Counted from the stretch's first letter, positions 1 through 8,146 are shown. The stretch: 11,580 nucleotides of DNA from Smittium mucronatum (GCA_001953115.1 LSSL01000320.1:18068-29647), one strand, 5' to 3'. Numbers and translations are program-made. Notes: generated by a model not told the origin, from the sequence alone.

Positions 1-27
1 GGGGGGGGGGGGGGGGGGGGGGGGGGG
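1..27. repeat. Poly-G run at the left edge (27 G)
   Basis: The window opens with 27 uninterrupted G and then turns into ordinary mixed sequence. Such a run is out of character with the AT-rich surroundings. It sits exactly at the edge, so it is more likely a sequencing or assembly artefact (no-signal G calls or a homopolymer break) than a biological element. It is not a telomere, since no G/T or TTAGGG-like unit repeats are present. Confidence 0.9.
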
Positions 28-423
28 TTGGGACATGAGGTGCGAGAGAAGTAAGGGGCCTAAGAGGACTAGACTCCAATGTCTTTATTTCTTGAAACAA
101 CCCCTATTAACCCTTTCCTGGAAGCAACCTAAAAATGTCATTGTAGTTTTAGGTGAAATATGAATATTTGATTTTTAATTAATAAAACAATTGGCTGAGC
201 AAAATACTAATCAAACAGAGACGAGATATTTTTCAAATAGGAGTAAGCGTCCTTTTTATCGGCCCAGCAGGGGATAAAGTGGATCTTTTTTGAAATTACA
301 CAGCTTTTGTTTCATCAATATTTAAAGCCTTTAGAATCAATTGCTTGATCTTCAATAGTCTTAGTTATCACTAATTGGTGACAATCCCCACTGGTATATG
401 GCCCTTTTTAGCATTTTGTTTTA

Positions 424-446
424 GTGTGGTGAGGGAGATACCACAC
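424..446. repeat. Perfect 7-bp inverted repeat (hairpin/palindrome)
   Basis: GTGTGGT at 424-430 is mirrored by ACCACAC at 440-446 across a 9-base spacer. Immediately after it, CCCACTCC at 446-453 is the reverse complement of GGAGTGGG at 510-517, so two inverted repeats are chained. It could be a binding site for a dimeric regulator about 500 bp upstream of CLYBL, or chance; nothing in the sequence decides this. Confidence 0.4.
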
Positions 447-557
447 CCACTCCTCCAATAGATAGCGAAGCAGAGCTGGTGGTGGGAATAGCGAGGATAG
501 GGAGTGAGGGGAGTGGGAGCACAGTTGTAGGTAAATTGTTACCCAAGATTAGAGATA

Positions 558-580
558 TGCCCTTTCATGGAAATAGGGCA
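558..580. repeat. Short palindrome TGCCCT...AGGGCA
   Basis: TGCCCT at 558-563 pairs with AGGGCA at 575-580 around an 11-base centre that itself contains the near-palindrome TTCATGGAA. The role is unknown. It lies about 370 bp upstream of the CLYBL start codon. Confidence 0.35.
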
Positions 581-948
581 AAAAACAACCTCTAATTTTC
601 AGCCAATGCCAACGTTTGATTCTATTTACATACTTTTTATTTGTTCAGTTTTATTGATCTGCGAATAGAAATCCAGTATTTCCACGAATAGAGGCTCTGT
701 GCTTTCCAGGGCTTTGGAGGAGCTAATGGAAATCAGATGCTGAGATAATGACAGACTTTTTTCATACTTTATTAGCAGTTTAGATTAGTTTGGAAACTAA
801 GGCCCTTCATACTACCGACTTTAGACTTTTTTTTTTTTAATCTTACAGGGCTATTTCAGACACTACTCTTTATTTTCAGTTTATTTAATAAATATTCTGC
901 TAAAACATATCTTCATAAGTCCCTCTTTCCTAAGTGTATCTTTTTTAA

Positions 949-2926
949 ATGTCCAGACTCGTATCTTTATTATCAAAGGGGGTATCACAGCTCGGTTCCA
1001 TACCCACCAAGACTCATACTTTCTCGAGGGCTTTTAGCTCTTTGCCACCTCAAACCAGAAGAGTCCAAAGGTCTTTACTATATGGTATGTTCACTTTTTT
1101 ATTGAGAATTTTACCAAATATTGCCTTTTTTTTAAACCCCACTTTCCCTTCATATAGTTCCCTGCAGCGAAGAGAGAAAAATTAGAAAATCACTTTCAGT
1201 ACCCGCTGATTGTATAATGTATGATTTGGAAGACGGAGTTTCTTTAAATAGAAAAGGTCAGGCCAGAGAATTAGTTTCCAATGCTTTACAGGTAATAGTC
1301 AATTTAAACCCAATCCCTTTATTATCTCTCAATATCCACCCCCCCCTTTTTTTTTAAAAAAAATTAGTATTCTAGATATTAAATTTCTGTTATTTTTTAT
1401 AGTTGACCCGTGATTATGATGCTGAATTGGGAGTAAGAATAAATTCTGTCAGTTCAGGCAAGTTTTTAGTACACTTTAATTTAAAGCTTTTTAAAAAACT
1501 CAATTTTATGATAAATTCAGGTTTGGGTTTGGACGATCTGCAAGTTATTGTAAGAACTGTTTTTTTTATTATTATTAAAAAATAAACTATGTATAAGAAT
1601 CGCTTCAGTTTATTTTTTAAAATCACTCTTTCTAATATTAGTTGCAATCAAAAAAACTTCAATCAATTTTGATCCCCAAAGTTCAAAAGCCCAGCGATAT
1701 AGCTTTTGTGTCTAAAATGATAGACTCGATTGCTCCCGAAGAATCGTATTTCCCCTTTATGCCTACAATATTTAACTATTTTTAACATTTTCAATATTTT
1801 AATTTATTATTTAGACGAGATAATATAAAGATAATTGCTGGCATTGAATCTGCCTTGGGTCTGATGAACATCAAGGAGATCGCGACTTGTAACCCCAGAT
1901 TACAGGCTTTACTCGTAAAAAAATTAATACTTTTTTATATCTCTCCCTAATATATTATTTTATAATTACATCAAATAATTTATATTTGTTTATCTTTAAT
2001 TTATGCATGAACTTTTTGCAAATTTTTATACGGAAATAGTTTGCATCTGAGGATTATATATCTGATGTTGAAGGAATACGAACCAAGTCTCGACGCGAGA
2101 TGTATTTCGCTAGGGCAACTGTTGTCAATGCTGCAAGAGCATACGGTCTCGACTCAATTGATATGGTTTGTTTTTCAATGAGTTTATTGTGTTTTGCAGC
2201 CAGTTCATTGTTTAAACTAAAAAGGAATCGTATTAACCTTTTAGGTCTGTGTTGATTACAAAAGCAAAGAGACTCTAATTGAAGAGTGTCAAGATGCAGT
2301 TGAAATGGGATTCACAGGAAAGGTTTGAATTGCCATATTTTTTACACTAATTTCCAAGATTGTTTAAGCCATAATTGTGGTATTTTCTTCTATGGTTCTG
2401 ATTTATAGCAAGCTATTCACCCAAGCCAAATCGAAACAATCCATGAGATGTTTTGCCCAAGTTCTGAATCAGTAGATAAAGCTGTTCGTATTATTAAAGG
2501 TATTATAATTTATCTTTTTCCAAACTATGCACTTTCTCTTGAAATTGAACCGAAGAGTTCGCATTCACAGTATAAAAAGTTTACTTGGTGAAACTTTTGC
2601 AAAATTCACAAAATCATAGTTCTGTTAGGACTTTGAAAATTCGCAATATTTTTAAAGGCATGAGACAATTTTGATTATAGTTATGTAACTGAGAATGAAA
2701 TTTACCAAAATAGGGTTCGAAGAGAATGCATCTGATGGTGTTGGAGCTTTTGAGCTGGATGGGAAAATGTAAGGATTATTGTTGTATTCGATTATATTTC
2801 ACACCAGATTACAATCGTTTTGTATTTTGAGCGCTATTATTTGTTTTTTTTAGGATCGATATGCCAGTTGTTAAATGGGCCGAGAAGGTCTTGGCCAAAG
2901 CCAGACTGAGCGGAATTGATGTTTGA
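949..2926 (+). CDS. CLYBL: Mitochondrial citramalyl-CoA lyase homologue (CLYBL/CitE-like), 11 exons
   Basis: In the CLYBL family this enzyme cleaves (3S)-citramalyl-CoA to acetyl-CoA and pyruvate in the mitochondrial matrix, the last step of itaconate/C5-dicarboxylate breakdown, with a weak malate-synthase side activity. Exons inferred by hand: 949-1084, 1158-1291, 1403-1457, 1521-1549, 1642-1745, 1815-1914, 2040-2165, 2245-2322, 2409-2499, 2714-2768, 2854-2926. They join in one frame to 326 residues (human CLYBL is about 340). Residues 1-40 are Arg/Ser-rich without acids, as in a mitochondrial presequence. The TIM-barrel follows: SLLYVP (42-47), YDLEDGV (67-73), VRINSVSSG (101-109), GIESALG (162-168), ASEDY (188-192), GFTGKQAIHPSQ (250-261) and MIDMP (303-307). 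Y45, K56, R102, E164, D191 and D305 match the CoA, Mg2+ and catalytic positions I recall for human CLYBL (E169, D206, D320); the D191-D305 distance equals the human one. All introns are GT-AG except intron 3, which is GC-AG. Substrate preference cannot be read from sequence; a broader HpcH/CitE lyase is the alternative. Confidence 0.93.
1458..1520 (+). other. CLYBL: GC-AG intron 3 of CLYBL (63 nt, stop-free, multiple of three)
   Basis: The donor is AG|GCAAGT, the classic strong context for GC donors, and the acceptor is ATTCAG|GT. Removing it joins SSG directly to LGLDDLQVI, which restores the uninterrupted SSGL..DDL segment of the family. No usable GT donor lies at this spot. The intron has no in-frame stop and a length divisible by three, so retention would insert 21 residues without breaking the frame. 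It is inferred from protein homology only. Confidence 0.8.
1521..1549 (+). other. CLYBL: 29-nt micro-exon 4 of CLYBL
   Basis: This very short exon encodes LGLDDLQVI plus the end of a split Gly codon. It is bounded by the acceptor of the GC-AG intron (TTCAG) and a standard donor GTAAGA at 1550. Its length is not a multiple of three, so skipping it would shift the frame. The residues are needed to match the CLYBL family between SVSSG and the LIPKV strand. Confidence 0.75.
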
Positions 2927-2985
2927 TACTTTTTTCTCATTCGTTCCCTCCTTTCTTTTTTTCCTATGAAATATTTAGTAGCTGT

Positions 2986-2991
2986 AATAAA
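2986..2991 (+). terminator. AATAAA polyadenylation signal of CLYBL
   Basis: AATAAA lies 60 bases after the CLYBL stop codon, following a pyrimidine-rich 3' UTR and followed by an A/T-rich stretch. It is a normal position for a fungal 3'-end signal. The hexamer is common in DNA this AT-rich, so the exact cleavage site cannot be fixed. Confidence 0.5.
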
Positions 2992-3824
2992 AATCTATAA
3001 AAAATATTATTGGCTGTTTATGCAAATTCGCTTATACATAATCATTTGATTGTCATGGTTACCAATAATATGCTTTATTTTCTTTAAAAGCACAAAGTAA
3101 ATTTTGTAAATTTCAGTTTTAATTTGTGAGAATCAAGAAAGAGTGAAATTTTACAGCGATATTAAGCATATTTAAGAAAGCCACTTTTTTTTGGAAAAAT
3201 GAGAAAGTAAGTCAGAGGAAATAGTGGCAACGGTTATTCACTTGGTGTTTGATTGTTTTTATATGTTGATGCTCAAAGCGAATGTTGCAATTATAAAGTA
3301 TTTTTGGGATAGTTAAAAGTCTTTTACAGTTCTCAATGAATGAGTTTAAGGGTTGGTATTTTCGGGTTAGGTAGGGATGGTGGTGGGAGAAAAAAAACCA
3401 AAAAAGCAAAGTTAATGTATAGTGTAATTATCAGAAAACCAAAACTCGGATGCGAATATAAAAAGGACAAGGTGGTGGAGGCGAACGGAGGTCAGATAAA
3501 CATTAAAAAGCGTGTTCTTCTGTATAATCTTTTATTTATAATCAGAAAGATACTTATATTTTAAAAAACCAAGCATTATTTATACTATTTATTAACAGCA
3601 CTATAATTTTTACACTTTTTTTAAAAATTTGAAAAAAAATAAATATATTATTATTTTCAACTCTTTTTATTTATTCATTGGATCTATCAAACACAAAGAC
3701 TTTTATTCTGAACAAAAAAGGGGATATAAACCGGGATTCCAGCAAGAGCAGAAAAATCCAACTCCAATTTCAGAAAAGAAATAAAAAAGGAAACAAACAA
3801 ATCAACTAGTAAACGGATACAGTA
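2992..3824. other. AT-rich spacer between CLYBL and the Cys-rich protein gene
   Basis: No exon of a recognisable gene is seen on either strand. A 74-codon open frame at 3340-3564 (+) and a 65-codon one at 3212-3409 (-) overlap each other, are Lys-rich or low-information, and resemble nothing I know; I treat them as chance. The right part (3590-3670) is extremely A/T-rich. From 3720 to 3824 it becomes a purine-rich leader with a TATA box, which suits a promoter for the gene at 3825. Confidence 0.6.
3725..3730 (+). promoter_or_regulatory. TATA box candidate for the Cys-rich protein gene
   Basis: TATAAA sits 95-100 bases before the ATG at 3825, inside a locally less AT-rich context (GGGGATATAAACCGGG). 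That makes it more credible than the many A/T strings nearby. A purine-rich presumed leader (A/G with AAC repeats) runs from here to the start codon. Confidence 0.5.
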
Positions 3825-4577
3825 ATGAGAGGCATTGAACTGAAGAAAATGATGGTAAGAGCCGCAGTAGTATTGGTGGCGATGGCCGCGATATCACCGA
3901 TCCGGATGGTAGAAGCAGGATCTGAGGAGGACGAGTGTTTCAGACGGCAATGCTACAGCGACTACACCAACACATTGTGCGTGGCCTCATGCTACAACGT
4001 GCCGAACCCGAGCTATGAAACAGTAGTGAAAACTTTCAACTGCTACAATCAGTGCCAGTCCCAGTTCGCACAATCATCAGACGATGACAATTACAGTTTC
4101 CAGTCGGATGCATTCTACCGGATGAAATCGTGTGTGCTCGGGTGCAACCAGATATATACTACTGACAAAAATGTGAATGGTGGTGGCCCGAATGGGTTCA
4201 TCGTGTACCCCTTGCCTTCAAAGACCCCATTGTCGGGCTACGAAGCCGCTGGTTACACGGTGTCAGTACCGGTCCATACGAAAACTACACTAACAACCAC
4301 TATACGGCCCAATTACTACACGACCACTATGGCATCGGGGCACTCACAGTTATCTTCGCGTAGTCAGTCGACAAACTATAACTTTTTCGAGTGGTATACT
4401 GGACTGGCTACATTGACACAAGCAATCGATAATAACCCGTTTTATAGCGGGAACTCGGATCTCAACAGTTTGTACAGTACACAGACATCAGCTGCTACTA
4501 CAATTACCAGTACTACGGCATTAGGTCTCTTTGTAGTGTTAATGAGTGCGCTGTTGTCACTCGCCGTAATATTCTAG
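3825..4577 (+). CDS. Secreted Cys-rich, Ser/Thr-rich protein with a GPI-type C-terminus, family unknown
   Basis: I do not recognise this 250-residue protein as a named family. Residues 1-31 look like a signal peptide: basic start (RGIELKKMMVR), hydrophobic core VVLVAMAAI, likely cut near VEA|GS. An alternative start at M9/M10 would leave the same signal. Residues 32-110 hold all eight cysteines: C38, C43, C52, C56, C73, C77, C103 and C107, spaced C-x4-C-x8-C-x3-C-x16-C-x3-C-x25-C-x3-C, so three CX3C pairs are present. Residues 125-230 are rich in Ser, Thr, Tyr and Asn and poor in charge, like an O-glycosylated stalk. The hydrophobic end (about 232-250) with a small-residue patch SAA at 222-224 fits a GPI-attachment signal. 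No intron is seen, unlike its neighbours. It is probably a cell-wall or surface protein; a type I membrane protein is the alternative for the tail. Codon use is mixed at third positions, more G/C than in CLYBL. Confidence 0.85.
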   Translation: MRGIELKKMMVRAAVVLVAMAAISPIRMVEAGSEEDECFRRQCYSDYTNTLCVASCYNVPNPSYETVVKTFNCYNQCQSQFAQSSDDDNYSFQSDAFYRMKSCVLGCNQIYTTDKNVNGGGPNGFIVYPLPSKTPLSGYEAAGYTVSVPVHTKTTLTTTIRPNYYTTTMASGHSQLSSRSQSTNYNFFEWYTGLATLTQAIDNNPFYSGNSDLNSLYSTQTSAATTITSTTALGLFVVLMSALLSLAVIF

Positions 4578-4687
4578 ACCATTATACAATCCATGTTATT
4601 TTGTGATTCGACAACTAGTATTTACGGGACTATCAAACCCATCTTGATTATTTATGTTTTGTGCGTTTTTCTTTATAATAATTATTT

Positions 4688-4693
4688 AATAAA
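4688..4693 (+). terminator. AATAAA polyadenylation signal of the Cys-rich gene
   Basis: AATAAA occurs 111 bases after the stop codon. About 15 bases downstream comes a T-rich tract and then a GT-containing segment (CTTGGTGTAG), an arrangement consistent with a 3'-end processing site. Confidence 0.5.
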
Positions 4694-4701
4694 TTTTGTT
4701 T

Positions 4702-4733
4702 TTTTTTATGAACAAAATACTTGGTGTAGAAAA
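4702..4733 (+). repeat. Short dispersed similarity, copy 1 (see 11308-11339)
   Basis: These 32 bases match 11308-11339 at 28 positions by hand alignment, centred on AAATACTTGGT. Flanks beyond it do not match. Part of the match is simple A/T sequence, so significance is modest. It lies just after the poly(A) signal of the Cys-rich gene. Confidence 0.35.
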
Positions 4734-5181
4734 TCCACCCAGAGTTTAATTATATGAAATTCTATTTTATATATTTTTTAATAAAAACGTTTGAGTTAAT
4801 CAATCATAGACACTTTTGATAATTTTTGCAGTCGTAAAAGAAAAATAATAATCTATGTGCGATTTGATAAAATCCTATTATGGGTTTAAACAAGAGAAAG
4901 GATAAATATTTTAAAATTAAATCGGACTTTGATACTCGCAAATCCCAAATGAAATACATTTACTGAATTTCAAACCCTCACCCCTCTTTTCAGAATTTTT
5001 TTGATTTAAAAAAAACCCAGTTATTTTTTTTAGTGGGTTGAGGGAATAATCTAGACCTTGAAGTTTGTCTAATTTGTATAGCTGGTTATTATAAGGAACA
5101 ATTGGCAGAACCCGCAAATAAATAAAGAGAGTTCTGGAAATGGATGTTTTTTTTTCCATTCCAGATAAATACATATTAACA

Positions 5182-5192
5182 CCCCCCCCCCC
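5182..5192. repeat. Run of 11 C
   Basis: Eleven consecutive C are followed by a further C/T-rich stretch (CCCTCCC, CACCCCTCC). Poly-C runs are rare in AT-rich DNA; a shorter one lies in CLYBL intron 2 around 1336-1346. The run length may vary or be miscounted by sequencing. Confidence 0.8.
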
Positions 5193-5835
5193 TCCCTTTT
5201 CACCCCTCCTATCTTCAAGTCGCGTTCTAGCTTGTAGTATATTTCCTAAAACTTAATAGAAACCCACAATAAAGCCGCCTAGACTTTTTTTTTTTCTATG
5301 AACTCTTCTCGGCACGTTTTCCCATGCGAGTCTTTAGCCAACCAACTCTAAAGTAGTATCCAGCTTTTTGCTCTTCCACTCATATCAACTAGTAGCTGAT
5401 TGGTGCGAATTGCGTTTTAGTGAAGCTAATAGAATTGTTACTAATGGGTGTATTTTTGGTCGACGCCTAAAACTAGCCAGTTAATGCTTTTTTATAAATT
5501 GGCAATCAGCCAGAATTTGTAGTCGCTTTAGAATTCGACTTTTTTTTTTTTTTTTTTCTTAATATCACAATAAATATTCGTTTTCGGCAATTCTACCTAA
5601 TAGATTTTTTGACATCTCGACTTTATAAATCTCTTATTTTTTATCTCCAGATCAGATATTCGTAGTCGCTCTAATCAGGATGACTTTTAGGGGGAGGCCC
5701 TTTCCAGCCACCGAGAAATAGACGAAAATAGCTTTATTCCCACTCATAAAAAAAAAGAAGCTAATTTGGCTGATACTACCGTAAATTACGAAAATTAAAT
5801 ACTCATTGGCCTGCTACTAACAAACTAAATAGTGT

Positions 5836-5858
5836 CTTCCACTTCCTGTATGTGGAAG
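5836..5858. repeat. 7-bp inverted repeat CTTCCAC/GTGGAAG
   Basis: CTTCCAC at 5836-5842 is perfectly complementary to GTGGAAG at 5852-5858 across 9 bases. It is followed at once by a CCAAT box (GGCCAATAG). It may be a regulatory palindrome; no function can be assigned. Confidence 0.4.
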
Positions 5859-6026
5859 CGGCCAATAGAATAGTGAGCAGTACATGCAAGTGTACAATTG
5901 AGAATTCCTGCTGCTGTGATTGGGTGAAAGGGGTAGAAATTTCATACAGGCAGCTTTTTGAAGGAATAAGGCACATTTAGTCGAGCCAGTCTATTGATCT
6001 ATCCTCTGTACTGCCTACTGGCCCTC

Positions 6027-6082
6027 TCCCATATTTAGACTAAAATTCCGTGATACAAAAAAAATAATCCCATATTTAGACT
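6027..6082. repeat. 15-bp direct repeat with 41-bp offset
   Basis: TCCCATATTTAGACT occurs at 6027-6041 and again exactly at 6068-6082. The DNA between the copies shows no other periodicity. It could be a trace of local duplication or slippage, or a repeated binding site. Confidence 0.6.
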
Positions 6083-6499
6083 CCAATAAACCCAGCCCAT
6101 ACTTGCAAGTGACAATCAGAGTGCCTTCCTATTAGTCTGTTTATTCGACCGCCAATCTAGATGACCTGACACCCAATCCCCGTTCCCCTGGAGAAATAGT
6201 CGATGAATGGTGTTAAGCTCAGTGGTATATGCTGGAGGCCACTTATTGGCCAAGAGCAGGCATAAAGAGCACAGGAAAAGGGCGGATTTCTAACCTCTAT
6301 TGGTGGCAGACAATCGGATGCGTTTTTCATTCCAGCCAAAAAGTCAAATTCGTTCCTTTTTTGTTTATACGTTTTTATTCAATTTCGGCTCAATATCCAC
6401 ATATTTTTCCATATGGGATGCTTAAAAAGACACCAAATATATAAGAGCAATCTAATTTTCTTTTGTCGAGAAAAACTATTTATATAAATAAATAAAAAG

Positions 6500-6720
6500 T
6501 TGGACCTTTTCTTCTTTTTTGATTGATCTTTCATTACATCCCACTCATTTTTTTAGCTGTACCCTTCTTTCATCCACTTCTCCCCCTTCCCCTCCTCTTC
6601 ATTCTTTTTTCTTTAGCTTTCTTTTTGAGATTGAGAATTCTATTTTATACATCTAGACGGGGTTTCCACTTTTTTCATTCTTTTTTTTTTTTTTAGAGTC
6701 TAACAAGTAATTCCAGTTTC
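6500..6720 (+). promoter_or_regulatory. Pyrimidine-rich promoter zone of SURF4
   Basis: This zone is dominated by C/T on the coding strand, including CACTTCTCCCCCTTCCCCTCC-like runs and TTCTTTTTTCTTTAGCTTTC. CT-rich blocks just upstream of the transcription start are common in strongly expressed fungal genes. It lies 250-480 bases before the SURF4 start codon, which suits a core promoter and the start of a long 5' leader. Boundaries are approximate. Confidence 0.4.
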
Positions 6721-6738
6721 GAGTGCATTTTATCTTTT

Positions 6739-6854
6739 GTAAGTCGTTCATAAATCTCTTCCGCATTCGATTCAAAAATTATACTTTTAAAAGCTTTTCA
6801 TTTAAATCTCTATTTTGACATTAATTTTTACTTATTTATTTATTATTGTTGCAG
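6739..6854 (+). other. Possible 5'-UTR intron of SURF4
   Basis: A good donor (TTTT|GTAAGTCG) at 6739 and a good acceptor (TTATTGTTGCAG) ending at 6854 enclose 116 bases of T-rich, ATG-poor sequence upstream of the start codon. The size agrees with the coding introns in this window. A second acceptor-like CAG ends at 6933 (CTTTCTTCAG). There is no protein evidence because the segment is non-coding. Confidence 0.35.
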
Positions 6855-6975
6855 CTGTTTCAAAGAGATTGATAAATTACCAGTACGGCTTTAGAGCTTT
6901 TTTTTTAAATCAACAAAAAGCTTCTTTCTTCAGGCCCTAATATTCCTCCAATTCTCGCATCTTTACTGACAGAAA

Positions 6976-7863
6976 ATGGACTCGATAAAAAAGTTTTCCG
7001 AGAAATTCGAAATTTATCTAGACCTGTACTCCAGGCAATTTAGACCATATCTTCCTATAATCGCTCGTACTCTGCTCGTCTCCACCTTTATTGAAGATGC
7101 TCTCCGAATCATTTTCCAATGGTCCAACCAGTTGTTTTACCTTAAAGCCTACCGAAACTTCCCAACTGGACTCAACCACATATTCCTCTACTACAATGTC
7201 ATTGTAAGCTAAATGTTTTAAGAGTCTCTTTTCTATTACTAATTTCTACTTTTAAAATTTATATTAAAGGTCATGCTAGCATGTTCTGCTCTTGCCATAT
7301 CGAGGCGGTACACTTTGTACGCCGTTGCTGGTCTCTTCTCCATCGTTATTGGTCAGGGCATAGCATACGGCCTGATTTTTGACTTTAGCTTCTTTATGCG
7401 CAACGTATCCGTTTGCGGCGGGCTCCTTATCCTGCTGGCAGAATCGTTCTTGATGGACAAAAAGCAGACCTTTGCTGGTATCCCCTCCATGAGCGAGGCC
7501 GACCGCGCTACCTACGTCTTGCTCGGTGGCCGCATCCTCCTCGTGTTCCTCTTTTTTAGCATGCTGTTTAATTCTCCCGACTACTCTTTGCTCCGCATCG
7601 CCTTCATCATCATCAGCGGTTTCGGCTGCCTCATGGTCGCTGTCGGCTTCAAGGCCAAGTACTCTGCCATGATGCTCGTCGCCATCCTCTCCGTCTTCAA
7701 CCTCATCGTCAACGACTGGTGGTCTTTCGACTCCAACAGCTCCCATCGCGACTTTGTAAAATACGACTTTTTCCAAACACTCTCTGTCATGGGCGGCTTC
7801 TTGCTCCTCGTCAATATCGGTCCCGGCAGCTTTTCCGTCGACGAAAAGAAGAAGGATTATTAA
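6976..7863 (+). CDS. SURF4: SURF4/Erv29-type ER cargo receptor, 2 coding exons
   Basis: SURF4 (yeast Erv29) is a polytopic membrane receptor that loads soluble secretory proteins into COPII vesicles at the ER and cycles back from the Golgi. Coding exons 6976-7203 and 7270-7863 join in phase 0 to 273 residues (human 269). The 66-nt intron has donor GTAAGC, a TACTAAT branch site at 7237-7243 and acceptor AAAG, and it contains an in-frame TAA, so it must be removed. Family signatures are visible in order: YLPIIARTLLVSTFIEDALR (44-63 or so), FQWSNQ, FFMRN, LLILLAESF, FAGIPSM, YVLLGGRILLV, AVGFKAK, NDWWSF, KYDFFQTLSVMGG and NIGPG. Several hydrophobic helices are spaced as in the family. The protein ends DEKKKDY, giving a KKXX COPI retrieval signal (K270-K271-D-Y). 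Third codon positions are strongly C-biased, especially 7480-7720, suggesting high expression. Downstream it faces the RING gene convergently. Confidence 0.96.
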
Positions 7864-7904
7864 CCCTTTTCAATTTCTTTTTCCTTTTTTATTAATTAAT
7901 TACA

Positions 7905-7926
7905 TCTACTCTACTCTACTCTACTC
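7905..7926. repeat. (TCTAC)n microsatellite, about 4 units
   Basis: TCTAC is repeated four times in a row, then the sequence trails into TCCACC. It lies in the presumed 3' UTR of SURF4 about 40 bases after the stop codon. Confidence 0.85.
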
Positions 7927-8140
7927 CACCTTCTCATATCCACATCCTCATCCACTCCCTATTCCCTTTTCTCTCTTTAGTTTCCAACATCTACTTGGTG
8001 CTCATTTCCTCCACCAGCACATTGCCAATCGCTTCACTATTTTATTTCTGACAACTACAAGTTTATTTTTGGCGTTTTATTCATTTAAAACTAAATTTGT
8101 TAAGAATATTTATAATGTTTATCAATGTATGGGATAATTA

Positions 8141-8146
8141 AATAAA
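8141..8146 (+). terminator. AATAAA polyadenylation signal candidate of SURF4
   Basis: AATAAA is found 278 bases after the SURF4 stop codon, the first plus-strand match in this spacer. It lies only about 110 bases before the stop codon of the opposing RING gene. Confidence 0.4.

Larger units (their letters stand above)
28..948. other. Non-coding upstream region of the CLYBL gene
   Basis: No convincing coding frame or exon is visible on either strand. The stretch contains a G/A-rich patch around 470-520, T-rich tracts (for example 829-838), and two short palindromes listed separately. The last 100 bases before the start codon are AT-rich and probably hold the core promoter and 5' leader of the downstream gene. 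No clear TATA box can be separated from the general AT background. Confidence 0.6.
4734..6480. other. Long spacer without a supported gene
   Basis: No homologous exon is recognisable on either strand. Open frames at 4917-5174 (-), 6157-6339 (-) and 6229-6444 (+) are short, unrelated to known families as far as I can tell, and have no supporting splice or promoter context. The stretch includes long T tracts (5286-5296 and 5541-5558 region), a run of 11 C at 5182-5192, and a visibly less AT-rich portion from about 5690 to 6340 carrying several CCAAT/ATTGG boxes. It may be an old degraded element or a long regulatory region for SURF4. Confidence 0.55.

Noticed and set aside
3340..3564. 74-codon Lys-rich plus-strand frame
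   Set aside because: It has low information content, AT-driven Lys/Ile composition, an opposing frame overlapping its start and no downstream exon.
4917..5174. 85-codon minus-strand open frame
   Set aside because: It has no recognisable domain, crosses homopolymer tracts and starts beside a poly-T tract. A frame this long is expected by chance somewhere in 11.6 kb over six frames.
6210..6285. tRNA-like D-arm string AAGCTCAGTGGTATATGC
   Set aside because: It resembles an A box, but no B box (GGTTCGAATCC-like) follows at the right distance and no acceptor stem or anticodon arm folds around it.
6157..6444. Overlapping small frames on both strands
   Set aside because: They overlap head to head, resemble no family I know and lie in the less AT-rich island where stops are rarer.
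7276..7776. 166-codon open frame antisense to SURF4, rich in Asp, Glu and Val
   Set aside because: It is the mirror image of the C-ending codons of SURF4 exon 2, which removes stops from the opposite strand. It has no family resemblance and no independent signals.
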